Assembly: GCF_002844595.1 (NCBI RefSeq)
Contig: NZ_PJNW01000004.1
Location: forward strand, 62,001-126,000
DNA from: Pleomorphomonas diazotrophica
GTDB lineage: Bacteria; Pseudomonadota; Alphaproteobacteria; Rhizobiales; Pleomorphomonadaceae
DNA length: 64,000 bases
Direction: 5' to 3'
In this document: piece by piece, positions 38,774 to 47,054 of the stretch
Layout: each line of letters opens with the position of its first letter
Position numbering within the stretch: position 1 is the stretch's first letter
Program-made: the position numbers and the translations under genes
Notes under the pieces: generated by a model
What the model was told of the DNA's origin: nothing
Seen by the model: the letters and a program-made list of their open reading frames with translations, nothing else
The model's database searches: none

Positions 38774-40192
38774 TCAGAGCCGATAGGCCGTCTTGGCGAG
38801 GCGATAGGCGAGGTCATGCGCCACCTCGCGCGCCTCGTCGAGGCCGAGGCGATGCTCGGCAACGAGGCGGGCGAGAAAGGCGCAGTCGGCGCGGCGGGCA
38901 ACGTCGTGGCGGGCCGGGATCGACAGGAAGGCGCGGGTATCGTCGTTGAAGCCGACGGTGTTGTAGAAGCCGGCCGTCTCGGTCATCTGCTCGCGATAGC
39001 GGCGCATGCCCTCGGGGCTGTCGTGGAACCACCAGGCCGGGCCGAGGCGCAGGGCCGGATAGTGACCGGCGAGCGGCGCCAGCTCACGGGCGTAGGCCGT
39101 CTCGTCCAGCGTGAACAGGATGACGGTGAGGTCGGCGCGGTTGCCGAAACGGGCGAGCAGGGGGCGCAACTCGTCGACATAGCCGGTGGGGCCGGGCATG
39201 TCGCCGCCCTTGTCCTTGCCGAAGACGCTGAAGATCTCGGGGTTGTGGTCGCGGCGCGGGCCGGCGTGGATCTGCATGACCAGGCCATCTACCGTGGACA
39301 TCCGGGCCATCTCGGTCAGCATCTGCGCGCGGAACAGCTCGGCGTCGTCGGCCAAGGCACCACCCTGGCGGACGCGATCGTAGAGCGCGGCGGCGTCCTC
39401 GTCCTGCAAGTCGGCGGTGCGGGCGGTCGGGTGGCCGTGGTCGGTCGAGGTGGCGCCGCCCACTTCCATGAAATAGCGGCGGCGGTCGGCGAGCGCCTGG
39501 AGATAGCCCCGGTAGGTGGCGGTGTCCTGGCCGGTCAGCCGGCCGAGCGCCTGGAGATTGTCGGCAAAGCCGGGAACGTCGGGATCGACCACCGGGTCGG
39601 GCCGGAAAGCGCTGATGACGCGGCCCTTCCAGCCGCTCTCGCGGATCTTGCGGTGATGGCGAAGGTCGTCGAGCGGGCCTTCGGTGGTGGCGATCACCTC
39701 GATGTTGAAGCGTTCGTAGAGGGCGCGGGGCCGGAACTCCGGCTTCTCCAGCGCCTCGGCGATGATGTCGTAGAGCCGGTCGGCGTTGTCCTTCGATGGC
39801 ACCTCGGTGATGCCGAACACCGTCTGAAAGGCATGGGTCAGCCAGAGGTAGGAGGGCGTGCCGCGATAGACGTGGAAGTTCTCGGCGAGGATGCGCCAGA
39901 TCTTGCGCTTGTCGGTTTCCACCGGTCCGCCGTCGAGCCGGGGTACGCCGAGTTCATCGAGCCCGATGCCCTGGGAGTAGAGCATGCGTAGGACGTAGTG
40001 ATCGGGGATGATGAACAGCGATGCGGGGTCGGGGAAGGGCTGGTTCTCGGCAAACCAGGCAGGGTCGGTGTGGCCGTGCGGGCTGATGATCGGCAGATTG
40101 GCGATGCCGGCATGGAGCTCCCGGGCGATGGCGCGCGTCGCCGGATCGGCCGGAAACAGCCGGTCGGGATGTAGGGTGAACTGGCCGGACAT
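38774..40192 (-). CDS. uxaC: Glucuronate isomerase (uronate isomerase)
   Basis: A 472-residue amidohydrolase-superfamily enzyme that converts D-glucuronate to D-fructuronate (and galacturonate to tagaturonate). Marks are ISPHGHTDP near residue 36 (metal ligands), VIATTEGPLDDLRHH, MQIHAGPRRDHN and the C-terminal GFNDDTRAFLSIPARHD. The ATG at 40192 has GGGAGA 10 bases upstream. It is the first gene of the catabolic operon, divergent from the TRAP transporter. Confidence 0.95.
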   Translation of the reverse strand: MSGQFTLHPDRLFPADPATRAIARELHAGIANLPIISPHGHTDPAWFAENQPFPDPASLFIIPDHYVLRMLYSQGIGLDELGVPRLDGGPVETDKRKIWRILAENFHVYRGTPSYLWLTHAFQTVFGITEVPSKDNADRLYDIIAEALEKPEFRPRALYERFNIEVIATTEGPLDDLRHHRKIRESGWKGRVISAFRPDPVVDPDVPGFADNLQALGRLTGQDTATYRGYLQALADRRRYFMEVGGATSTDHGHPTARTADLQDEDAAALYDRVRQGGALADDAELFRAQMLTEMARMSTVDGLVMQIHAGPRRDHNPEIFSVFGKDKGGDMPGPTGYVDELRPLLARFGNRADLTVILFTLDETAYARELAPLAGHYPALRLGPAWWFHDSPEGMRRYREQMTETAGFYNTVGFNDDTRAFLSIPARHDVARRADCAFLARLVAEHRLGLDEAREVAHDLAYRLAKTAYRL

Positions 40193-40371
40193 GCTCGTGA
40201 ACTCTCCCTTTCGCCACGCCCTTTGAAGGCGCGACCCCGCTTTCCATCCCTGGCGGCATACTTGTCGCTGCACCGCCATCGCCAATCGGCCATCTCCCGT
40301 CATGGCCGCTCATGATGGTCCCCGGCGAGGCCGGGCCAGCAGTTTTTGATTGCCGAAGCCATTCTAGCCGT

Positions 40372-40383
40372 CTACCATACTAC
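40372..40383. promoter_or_regulatory. Candidate GntR-type operator between uxaC and the TRAP genes
   Basis: CTACCATACTAC lies in the 246-base divergent region, 56 bases before the TRAP binding-protein start, and shares the ATACTAC and CTACCAT elements with 35867-35876. A single regulator could control both divergent operons from here. Confidence 0.4.
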
Positions 40384-40438
40384 TCGTCAACGAGGCGCGT
40401 GTGGAGGACTTGCCGCGCCGATCGTTTGGGAGGAACCC

Positions 40439-41425
40439 ATGGGATTCATGTCTCGGGCCGCCTTGGCGGCCGCTTGCGGGCTGGCTTTTGCTGGCTCAAT
40501 GCTCGGCGTTGCCACGGCCGCCGACTACACGCTCAACATCAACACGGCGCTCACCACGTCCGACCCGCTCTACAAGGGTCTCGAGGATTTGCAGAAGAAC
40601 GTGGAGGCGCGGTCTGAGGGGCGGCTGGCCATCCGTCTGTTCCCGGGTTCGCAGCTCGGCAAGGACGAGGACGTGCTGGAACAGGCGCGCGCCGGTGCCG
40701 GCAATGCCGTGGTGGTCGATGGCGGCCGCCTCGCCGTCTACGTCAAGGACTTCGGCGTTCTCTCCGGCCCCTATCTCGCTTCGGGCTATGAGGGCATCCG
40801 CAAGGTGGTGACCTCGCCGCTGCTCGACGAGATGGCCAAGAAGCTGCACGACGGCGCCCAGTTGCAGGTGCTGTCCTTCAACTGGTGGCAGGGCGAGCGG
40901 CATCTCCTCACCAACAAGCCGATCAAGGTGCCGGCCGATCTCCAGGGCATCCGCATGCGCACGCCCGGCGCGCCGGTGTGGACCGAGACCGTCAAGGCGA
41001 TGGGCGCGACCCCGGCGCCGATGGCCTGGGCCGAGGTCTATTCGGCCTTGCAGACGCAGGTGATCGACGCCGTCGAGGCGCAGGACCCGGCGGCCTACGG
41101 CTCGCGGCTTTATGAGGTCACCAAGTATCTGACCAAGACGGGCCACTTCAACCTGATCACCGGCCTCGTCACCTCGGCGGCCTGGTTCGACGCGCTGCCG
41201 CCCGATCTCCAGACCATCCTCAAGGAAGAGGCGCTGAAGTCCGGCGACGTGGCCTCGCACGGCACCGAGGCGGCGATCGCCGACATCGAAGCCAAGATGA
41301 AGGAAGCCGGCATGACCATCGACGAGATCGACGTGACGCCCTTCAAGGAAGCGACCGCCGGCGTCTACGAGACACTCGGCTATACCGACCTCAAGAAAGA
41401 GGTCGACGCCCTTCTCGCCAAGTAA
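40439..41425 (+). CDS. TRAP transporter solute-binding protein (DctP family)
   Basis: A 328-residue periplasmic protein with a signal peptide of about 27 residues (cleavage near ATAADYT). DctP-family features include KDEDVLEQARAGAG and the ligand-site segment IRMRTPGAPVWTETVKAMGATP. The ATG at 40439 follows GGGAGGA. It captures the substrate for the DctQM membrane proteins. Position opposite the glucuronate operon points to a hexuronate as substrate. Confidence 0.93.
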   Translation: MGFMSRAALAAACGLAFAGSMLGVATAADYTLNINTALTTSDPLYKGLEDLQKNVEARSEGRLAIRLFPGSQLGKDEDVLEQARAGAGNAVVVDGGRLAVYVKDFGVLSGPYLASGYEGIRKVVTSPLLDEMAKKLHDGAQLQVLSFNWWQGERHLLTNKPIKVPADLQGIRMRTPGAPVWTETVKAMGATPAPMAWAEVYSALQTQVIDAVEAQDPAAYGSRLYEVTKYLTKTGHFNLITGLVTSAAWFDALPPDLQTILKEEALKSGDVASHGTEAAIADIEAKMKEAGMTIDEIDVTPFKEATAGVYETLGYTDLKKEVDALLAK

Positions 41426-41452
41426 CGAAAACAAGTCACTGGAGCCTGCGTC

Positions 41453-41983
41453 ATGTCATCCCTGATCATGCGCGTGGAGTCCGTCGTGGCCCGAGCATTG
41501 CTCGCGGCCATGGTCGGCCTCGTCTTCATGGCCGGCGTCATGCGCTGGTTCGGATATCCGCTCGTATGGTCGATGGACGTGGCGCAGCTCCTGTTCGTCT
41601 GGGCATCGTTCATCGGCGCCGACATGGCGATGCGCAAGCGCGGCCTGATCGCCGTCGACCTGTTCGTGCGCTGGATCCCGCCCCGTTACCGGGTCTATCT
41701 CGACCTCGCCACCGGGCTCATGATCCTCGCCTTCCTGCTGACGCTCAGCTACCTCGGCTACAGGCTGGTCATGCTCAATCTCGAGCGGCAGTTCGGCGAC
41801 AGCGGCATCAGCTATGCCTATGTCACCGCGGCCGTGCCGATCGGCTGCCTGCTGCTCGCCATCACGCTGATCGGCCAGATCATCGAGGCCGTGAAGTCGG
41901 CGGGTGGCAACCCCGCCCTTATTTTCACACCAACCCGCAGCAAGGAAGAGGCGCTGGCCGCCGCCGGGGAGAGCGAACTATGA
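41453..41983 (+). CDS. TRAP transporter small membrane subunit (DctQ family)
   Basis: A 176-residue membrane protein with four predicted helices and the DctQ-typical VWASFIGADMAMRKRGLIAVDL. It overlaps the large subunit gene by 4 bases (ATGA, 41980-41983). It is required for assembly of the TRAP permease. Confidence 0.92.
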   Translation: MSSLIMRVESVVARALLAAMVGLVFMAGVMRWFGYPLVWSMDVAQLLFVWASFIGADMAMRKRGLIAVDLFVRWIPPRYRVYLDLATGLMILAFLLTLSYLGYRLVMLNLERQFGDSGISYAYVTAAVPIGCLLLAITLIGQIIEAVKSAGGNPALIFTPTRSKEEALAAAGESEL

Positions 41984-43269
41984 CCGGCGAAATGCTGCTT
42001 CTGATCGGCCTGTTCTTCGGCCTGTTGATCGTCGGGGCGCCGGTGGCCTTTGCCATCGGCATCTCCGGCTTTTCCTTCTTCATCATCTCCCAGGTAATGC
42101 CGGCGTCGATCGGCGTGCAGCAGGTGGCCTCGGCCTCGCAGAGCTTCCCGCTGCTCGCCGTGCCCTTCTTCGTGCTGGCCGGCCACATGATGAACAAGAC
42201 GGGTATCACCACCCGCCTCATTCGCTGTTCGGAGGTGCTGGTCTCCTGGATGTCGGGCGGCATGGCGCAGGTGTGCATCGTGCTGTCGACGCTGATGGGC
42301 GGCGTTTCCGGCTCGGCCGTCGCCGACGCTGCCATGGAGGCACGCATCCTCGGACCGGATCTGGTGCGCAACGGCTATTCCAAGGGCTTCACGGCCGCCA
42401 CCATCGCCGTGGGGTCGCTGATCACCGCCACCATTCCGCCGAGCCTCGGGCTGATCCTCTACGGCTTCGTCGGCAACGTCTCCATCGGCCGGCTGTTCCT
42501 GGCCGGCGTCATTCCCGGCCTGATGATGATGGCCGGGCTGATGTTCACGGTGTGGGTTGTCTCGCGCAAGCGCGGCTACCGCTCGGCCACCGTCACGCGG
42601 CCGAGCTGGTCGGCGGTCGGCAGTGCGGTGTGGGACGCCAAGTGGGCGCTGTTCTTCCCGGTGGCGCTGCTCGTCTCCATCCGCAGCGGCATGTTCACGC
42701 CGTCGGAAGTCGGTGCCTTCGCCGTCGTCTACGCCATTGTCGTCGGCGTGCTGTTCCATCGCGAGCTCACCTGGCAGGGCGCCATGGAGGCGCTGCTGCA
42801 CGGCGTGATCGACAATGGCCTGATCGTCCTGATCATCATGTTCTCGGGCATGGTGGGATACGCCATCATCTTCGACCAGGCGCCGCAGGCGATCGCCCAG
42901 GGCATGCTGGGCCTGACGCAGAGCCCGACCGCGATCCTGTTCCTGATCGTGGTGTTCCTCTTGATCGCTGGCTGCTTCATCGAGGCGACGGTGCTGGTGC
43001 TGCTCTTGACGCCGATCTTCCTGCCGATCGTGCTGCAGCTCGGCGTCGACCCGGTGCATTTCGGCATCGTCATGATGACCATGGTCACCTTCGGCGGCAT
43101 GACGCCGCCGGTGGGTGTCGCCATGTTCACGGTCTGCGGCCTCCTCGACTGCAGCATCGACGAGTATCTCGTCGAGGCGCTGCCGCATATCGCCACCATC
43201 CTGATCCTCGTCGCGATCCTGATCTTCTTCCCGCAGATATCCCTCTTCCTGCCCAATCTGCTCATGTAG
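41980..43269 (+). CDS. TRAP transporter large membrane subunit (DctM family)
   Basis: A 429-residue permease with about 12-13 helices that carries out sodium-coupled import. Characteristic stretches are PLLAVPFFVLAGHMMN, GGVSGSAVADAAM, TATIPPSLGLILYG and TFGGMTPPVGVAMF. It is the last gene of the TRAP operon, followed by a terminator. The start lies within the DctQ stop. Confidence 0.95.
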   Translation: MTGEMLLLIGLFFGLLIVGAPVAFAIGISGFSFFIISQVMPASIGVQQVASASQSFPLLAVPFFVLAGHMMNKTGITTRLIRCSEVLVSWMSGGMAQVCIVLSTLMGGVSGSAVADAAMEARILGPDLVRNGYSKGFTAATIAVGSLITATIPPSLGLILYGFVGNVSIGRLFLAGVIPGLMMMAGLMFTVWVVSRKRGYRSATVTRPSWSAVGSAVWDAKWALFFPVALLVSIRSGMFTPSEVGAFAVVYAIVVGVLFHRELTWQGAMEALLHGVIDNGLIVLIIMFSGMVGYAIIFDQAPQAIAQGMLGLTQSPTAILFLIVVFLLIAGCFIEATVLVLLLTPIFLPIVLQLGVDPVHFGIVMMTMVTFGGMTPPVGVAMFTVCGLLDCSIDEYLVEALPHIATILILVAILIFFPQISLFLPNLLM

Positions 43270-43295
43270 GGCGGAGCGAGAACTGCGTGCCTTCG

Positions 43296-43327
43296 AGCCG
43301 GTTGGCGTATCGTCAGCCGGCTTTTCT
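43296..43327 (+). terminator. Intrinsic terminator after the TRAP operon
   Basis: AGCCGG (43296-43301) pairs with CCGGCT (43317-43322), extended inward by pairs and G-T wobbles, and is followed by TTTTCTT. It lies 26 bases after the DctM stop. Confidence 0.7.
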
Positions 43328-43488
43328 TGCCTACTTACCAAGAGGAACGGGAGCGCCGGGCGGGTCCTTCGCTACGCTTTTGCACCGTTTCTGATCAGAA
43401 TCAGCCTAAAAATTAGACATCAATCTGCATGAACAAAAACTAGTCATTTTCTCTTGCCTTTGCCCTTCCGCTCGGGCATCCCTAGGGC

Positions 43489-44076
43489 ATGAGTCACTTC
43501 GACCTCGCCATTCTGGTGATCGACGAGAATGCGGTCCGCGCGGCCATCATCGAGGATGGATTGCGCGAGGCGGGGCACAGTCACGTCACCGTCGTCCACA
43601 CGGTGAACGGCATCGCCCGCGTCATCGAGGCGACCCGGCCGGACGTGATCATCATCGACATCGAGAACCCCAACCGCGACATGATGGAGCACCTGTTCCA
43701 ACTGACGCGGTCGGTCAGCCGGCCCATCGCCATGTTTGTCGACCGCTCGGATTCGGCGTCGATCGAGGCGGCGGTGGAGGCGGGCGTGTCGGCCTATATC
43801 GTCGACGGCCTGAAGAAGGAGCGGGTGAAGCCGATCTTGGACATGGCGGTGATCCGCTTCAACGCTTTCAGCCGCCTGCAGAGGGAGCTGGAGGAAGCCA
43901 AGTCGGCGCTGGAAGATCGCAAGGTGATCGAGCGGGCCAAGGGCATCCTGATGAAGCTCCGCAACCTCAGCGAAGAGGAAGCCTACGCGCTGATGCGCCA
44001 GACGGCGATGAACGAGAAGAAGAAGATGGCCGACATCGCCCAGTCCGTGGTGACGGCGGCCGGCCTCTTGATGTGA
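43489..44076 (+). CDS. nasT: NasT-type ANTAR antiterminator
   Basis: A 195-residue response-regulator-like protein. The receiver (residues about 5-122) keeps Asp57 in IIIDIENP but the surrounding motifs are atypical. A coiled-coil linker follows at about 122-145, and then the C-terminal ANTAR RNA-binding domain with DRKVIERAKGILMKLRNLSEEEAYALMRQTAM. Known NasT binds paired hexaloop hairpins in nitrate-gene leaders and prevents termination when NasS releases it. NasS is encoded 13 bases downstream, and a fitting leader RNA is at 45455-45586. Confidence 0.93.
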   Translation: MSHFDLAILVIDENAVRAAIIEDGLREAGHSHVTVVHTVNGIARVIEATRPDVIIIDIENPNRDMMEHLFQLTRSVSRPIAMFVDRSDSASIEAAVEAGVSAYIVDGLKKERVKPILDMAVIRFNAFSRLQRELEEAKSALEDRKVIERAKGILMKLRNLSEEEAYALMRQTAMNEKKKMADIAQSVVTAAGLLM

Positions 44077-44089
44077 TGGAGCCACGGCG

Positions 44090-45319
44090 ATGACCACGAT
44101 CGACCATCCCGATATCGCCGCCCCGGCCGTCACCTCCGGGCCCGAGCAGACGCATCTCCGCGCCGGCTTCATTCCGCTGGTCGATGCTTCCGTGCTGATC
44201 GCCGCCGCCGAGCTGGGCTTTGCCGCCCGCGAGGGGCTGACGCTCGATCTGGTGCGCGACGTGTCCTGGGCCAATATCCGCGACCGACTGGCCTTCCGGC
44301 AGTTCGACCTGGCGCACATGCTGTCGCCGATGCCGATCGCCGCCATGCTGGAGCTGGGCTCCAACCCGTCGCCGACCATCGCGCCCTTCGTGCTGGGGCG
44401 GGGCGGCAACGCCATCACCCTGTCGGTGCGCCTGTTCGAGGCGATGCAGGCGATGACCGGCCTTGCCGACGACGCCTCGGCGCTCGATTGCGCCAAGGCA
44501 TTGGCCACCGTCATTGCAGGACGCAAGCAGAGCGGAATGCCGCCGCTGACGCTCGGCATGACCTATCCCTATTCCTCCCATAACTACGAACTCCGCTACT
44601 GGCTGGCCGCCGGCGGCGTCGATCCGGACCGGGATGTCCGGCTGCGCGTGGTGCCGCCGCCGATGACCTCGGACGCGCTGGCGGCCGGCGCCATCGACGG
44701 CTTCTGTGTCGGCGCGCCCTGGAACATGGTCGCCTCGGAAAAGGGCGTCGGCCGCATCGTCGCCACCAAGCAGGACATCTGGGCGTCGTCGCCGGAAAAG
44801 GTCATCGGCCTGCGTCCGGATTGGGCCGAGCGCAATCGCGACAGCGTCTCGCGGCTGATCGTGGCGCTGAATGCCTCGGCACGCTGGTGCGACGATCCGG
44901 CCAACCACGAGGCGCTGGCCGATCTCCTGGCGCAGGAGGCCAATCTCGGCGCGCCGGTCGAGATCATCCGCCACGTGCTGGCCGGCCAGTTCGCGCTCGA
45001 CGCCAAGGGCAACCGGCGCGTGGTGCCGAACTATTTCGTGTTCCACGGGGCGGAGGCCAACTGCCCGTCGTCCACCCAGGCGCTCTGGGTCTACAGCCAG
45101 ATGGTCCGCTGGGGGCAGGTCGCCTATTCGCCGGAAGCTGCCGCGACGGCCGCCTCCGCCTTCCGCGCCGACCTCTACGCCTCGGCGCTGGGCCTCAGGG
45201 AAAGCCCCTGCGAGGAAGCCGTCGCCGATCCGTTCATCGACGGTCGCAGCTTCGATCCGGCAGAGCTCGAAGCCTATGTCAGGAGCTTCGGTTCGCCCAA
45301 TCAGGGTGCAACTGCCTAG
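44090..45319 (+). CDS. nasS: NasS-type cytoplasmic nitrate/nitrite sensor
   Basis: A 409-residue relative of the nitrate-binding protein NrtA that lacks any signal peptide: the protein starts MTTIDHPDIAAPAV and goes straight into the binding fold (LRAGFIPLVDASVLIAA). It shares YWLAAGGVDPDRDV and GAPWNMVASEKG-type segments with the NrtA gene downstream. NasS holds NasT inactive until nitrate or nitrite binds. The location beside nasT fixes the role. Confidence 0.9.
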   Translation: MTTIDHPDIAAPAVTSGPEQTHLRAGFIPLVDASVLIAAAELGFAAREGLTLDLVRDVSWANIRDRLAFRQFDLAHMLSPMPIAAMLELGSNPSPTIAPFVLGRGGNAITLSVRLFEAMQAMTGLADDASALDCAKALATVIAGRKQSGMPPLTLGMTYPYSSHNYELRYWLAAGGVDPDRDVRLRVVPPPMTSDALAAGAIDGFCVGAPWNMVASEKGVGRIVATKQDIWASSPEKVIGLRPDWAERNRDSVSRLIVALNASARWCDDPANHEALADLLAQEANLGAPVEIIRHVLAGQFALDAKGNRRVVPNYFVFHGAEANCPSSTQALWVYSQMVRWGQVAYSPEAAATAASAFRADLYASALGLRESPCEEAVADPFIDGRSFDPAELEAYVRSFGSPNQGATA

Positions 45320-45429
45320 GCCTACGCCGCCCATTTAAGCAGAAAGTCGTATGGCGCGGAAATGGGCGAGGGCGCCTGCAACCGCCAAAACGCCTTTGAA
45401 AACAAGAACCATTCCAGACTGATCGAAAG

Positions 45430-45445
45430 TGGCACGGCCATTGCT
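45430..45445 (+). promoter_or_regulatory. Sigma-54 promoter of the nitrate operon
   Basis: TGGCACG-N4-TTGCT matches the -24/-12 consensus of RpoN promoters without mismatch (GG at 45431-45432, GC at 45443-45444). Transcription would start near 45455, exactly at the first leader hairpin. This ties the operon to general nitrogen control (NtrC). I did not find a clear NtrC box in the 110 bases upstream. Confidence 0.85.
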
Positions 45446-45454
45446 TTTATAGAA

Positions 45455-45586
45455 CTGCCTCGGTCAACGGCGACCTGAAGGCAGGTGGGCGCTCTGTAGC
45501 GCACAACATCCATCCGACATCGACGTCGCAAGCTCTTGCTGGCGGGATTCTCCCATCCCCATCGGCTCAGCTTCGCGGCGTTTTTT
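45455..45586 (+). ncRNA. ANTAR-target leader RNA with antiterminator hairpins and terminator
   Basis: Hairpin P1 has outer stem CTGCCT/AGGCAG (45455-45460, 45479-45484) and inner stem GGTC/GACC closing the hexaloop AACGGC (45466-45471). Hairpin P2 has CGAC/GTCG (45515-45518, 45525-45528) closing the hexaloop ATCGAC. Both loops carry A at position 1 and G at position 4, as in known ANTAR targets. The terminator pairs CGTCGCAAGCT (45524-45534) with AGCTTCGCGGCG (45569-45580, one bulge) and ends in TTTTTT (45581-45586). P2 and the terminator share 45524-45528 and exclude each other. An alternative middle hairpin, GCGC/GCGC with loop TCTGTA, lies at 45489-45502. Confidence 0.75.
45524..45586 (+). 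terminator. Regulated terminator in the nitrate operon leader
   Basis: An 11-bp stem with one bulged C and one G-U pair, a loop containing a small GGGA/TCCC hairpin (45544-45554), and a six-T run at 45581-45586. It lies 33 bases before the nrtA start and would stop transcription unless NasT stabilises the competing hairpin at 45515-45528. Confidence 0.75.
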
Positions 45587-45619
45587 GTTGTTCAGGCTCC
45601 GCCAACTCGAGGGCAATCC

Positions 45620-46903
45620 ATGACCGATATCTCCCGGCGCTCCATCCTGAAGACCTCCGCCACGGTGGCCCTGCTCGGCGCCGTCCGCACCGCCTTTCCG
45701 TCGGGCGCCTTCGCCGCCACGGCCGGTCCGGAAGTGACCGGCGTCAAGCTCGGCTATATCGCGCTGACCGACGCGGCGCCGCTGGTGATCGCCAAGGAAA
45801 AGGGCCTGTTCGCCAAATACGGTCTGCCGGACGTCGAGGTGGCCAAGCAGGCCTCCTGGGGCGCCACGCGAGACAATCTGGTGCTCGGCGGCGCGGCCAA
45901 CGGCATCGACGGCGCGCATATCCTGACGCCCATGCCCTACCTGATCTCCACCGGCAAGGTGACGCAGAACAACGTGCCGGTGCCGATGTCCATTCTCGCC
46001 CGACTCAACCTCGACAGCCAGGGCATCTCGGTGGCCAAGGAATACGCCGGCGCCGGCGTCGGCCTCGACGCGAGCAAGCTCAAGGAGGCCTTCGCCGCCA
46101 AGAAAGCCGGCGGCGGTGAGGTGAAGGTGGCGATGACCTTCCCCGGCGGCACCCATGACCTCTGGATCCGCTACTGGCTGGCGGCCGGCGGCATCGATCC
46201 GGACAAGGACGTCTCCACCATCGTGGTGCCGCCGCCGCAGATGGTCGCCAACATGAAGGTCGGCAACATGGACGCCTTCTGCGTCGGCGAGCCGTGGAAC
46301 GAGCAACTGGTCAACCAGGGCATCGGCTTCACCGCCTGCACCACCGGCGAACTGTGGAAGGGCCACCCGGAGAAGGCGCTGGCGCTGCGATCCGACTGGA
46401 TCGAGGCCAACCCGAACGCCACCAAGGCGCTGTTGATGGCGGTGATGGAGGCCCAGCAGTGGGCCGACAGCATGGACAACAAGGAGGAAATGGCGGCCAT
46501 CCTCGGCAAGCGGCAATGGTTCAACGTGCCGCCCAAGGACGTGCTCGGCCGCCTCAAGGGCACCATCAACTACGGCAACGGCCGCCTTCTCGAGAACACC
46601 GGCCTCGAGATGAAGTTCTGGAAGGAGCACGCCTCCTATCCCTTCAAGAGCCACGACGCCTGGTTCCTCACCGAGAACGTTCGCTGGGGCAAGTTGCCGG
46701 GCGACACCGACATCAAGGCGCTGGTCGACAAGGTGAACCGCGAGGACCTCTGGCGCGCCGCCGCCGCGGACCTCGGCGTTGCCGCCGCCGACATTCCCGC
46801 CAGTTCCTCGCGCGGTCCGGAGACCTTCTTCGACGGCAAGGTTTTCGATCCCGAAAATCCCAAGGCCTACCTCGACAGCCTGACCATCAAGGCCATGGCC
46901 TGA
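45620..46903 (+). CDS. nrtA: Nitrate ABC transporter substrate-binding protein
   Basis: A 427-residue periplasmic binding protein of the NrtA/CmpA family. The N-terminus carries a twin-arginine signal, SRRSILKTSATVALLGAV, so it is probably exported folded by Tat. The body has GYIALTDAAPLVIAKEKGLF, HDLWIRYWLAAGGIDPD and the nitrate-site region FCVGEPWNEQLV. The ATG at 45620 follows GAGGG. It is the first gene after the regulated leader and is paralogous to the cytoplasmic NasS. Confidence 0.93.
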   Translation: MTDISRRSILKTSATVALLGAVRTAFPSGAFAATAGPEVTGVKLGYIALTDAAPLVIAKEKGLFAKYGLPDVEVAKQASWGATRDNLVLGGAANGIDGAHILTPMPYLISTGKVTQNNVPVPMSILARLNLDSQGISVAKEYAGAGVGLDASKLKEAFAAKKAGGGEVKVAMTFPGGTHDLWIRYWLAAGGIDPDKDVSTIVVPPPQMVANMKVGNMDAFCVGEPWNEQLVNQGIGFTACTTGELWKGHPEKALALRSDWIEANPNATKALLMAVMEAQQWADSMDNKEEMAAILGKRQWFNVPPKDVLGRLKGTINYGNGRLLENTGLEMKFWKEHASYPFKSHDAWFLTENVRWGKLPGDTDIKALVDKVNREDLWRAAAADLGVAAADIPASSSRGPETFFDGKVFDPENPKAYLDSLTIKAMA

Positions 46904-46910
46904 GAAATCC

Positions 46911-47018
46911 CGCTCCGGCGGCCGTCTGGCGCGACTTTCTGCGCTTCCGTTGCTCACGGACATCAAAGTCCGCTCCGCTCCGGTTCTCGAAAGCCACGCC
47001 ATCCGACTCGCCGGAGCG
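46911..47018. other. Long inverted repeat in the nrtA-nrtB gap
   Basis: CGCTCCGGCG (46911-46920) and CGCCGGAGCG (47009-47018) are perfect 10-base arms 88 bases apart in the 151-base gap. A smaller GGAC/GTCC stem lies inside. In the message this could fold into a large stem-loop that stabilises the nrtA end or lowers nrtB expression. There is no T-run, so it is not a standard terminator. Confidence 0.4.
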
Positions 47019-47054
47019 AATTTCCACTTCACTAGATTCCTCGGAGACAGCCTA

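Noticed and set aside
45320-45429. NtrC binding site upstream of the sigma-54 promoter
   Set aside because: No TGCAC-N-GTGCA-type palindrome is visible; the GC-rich inverted pieces there do not fit the consensus.
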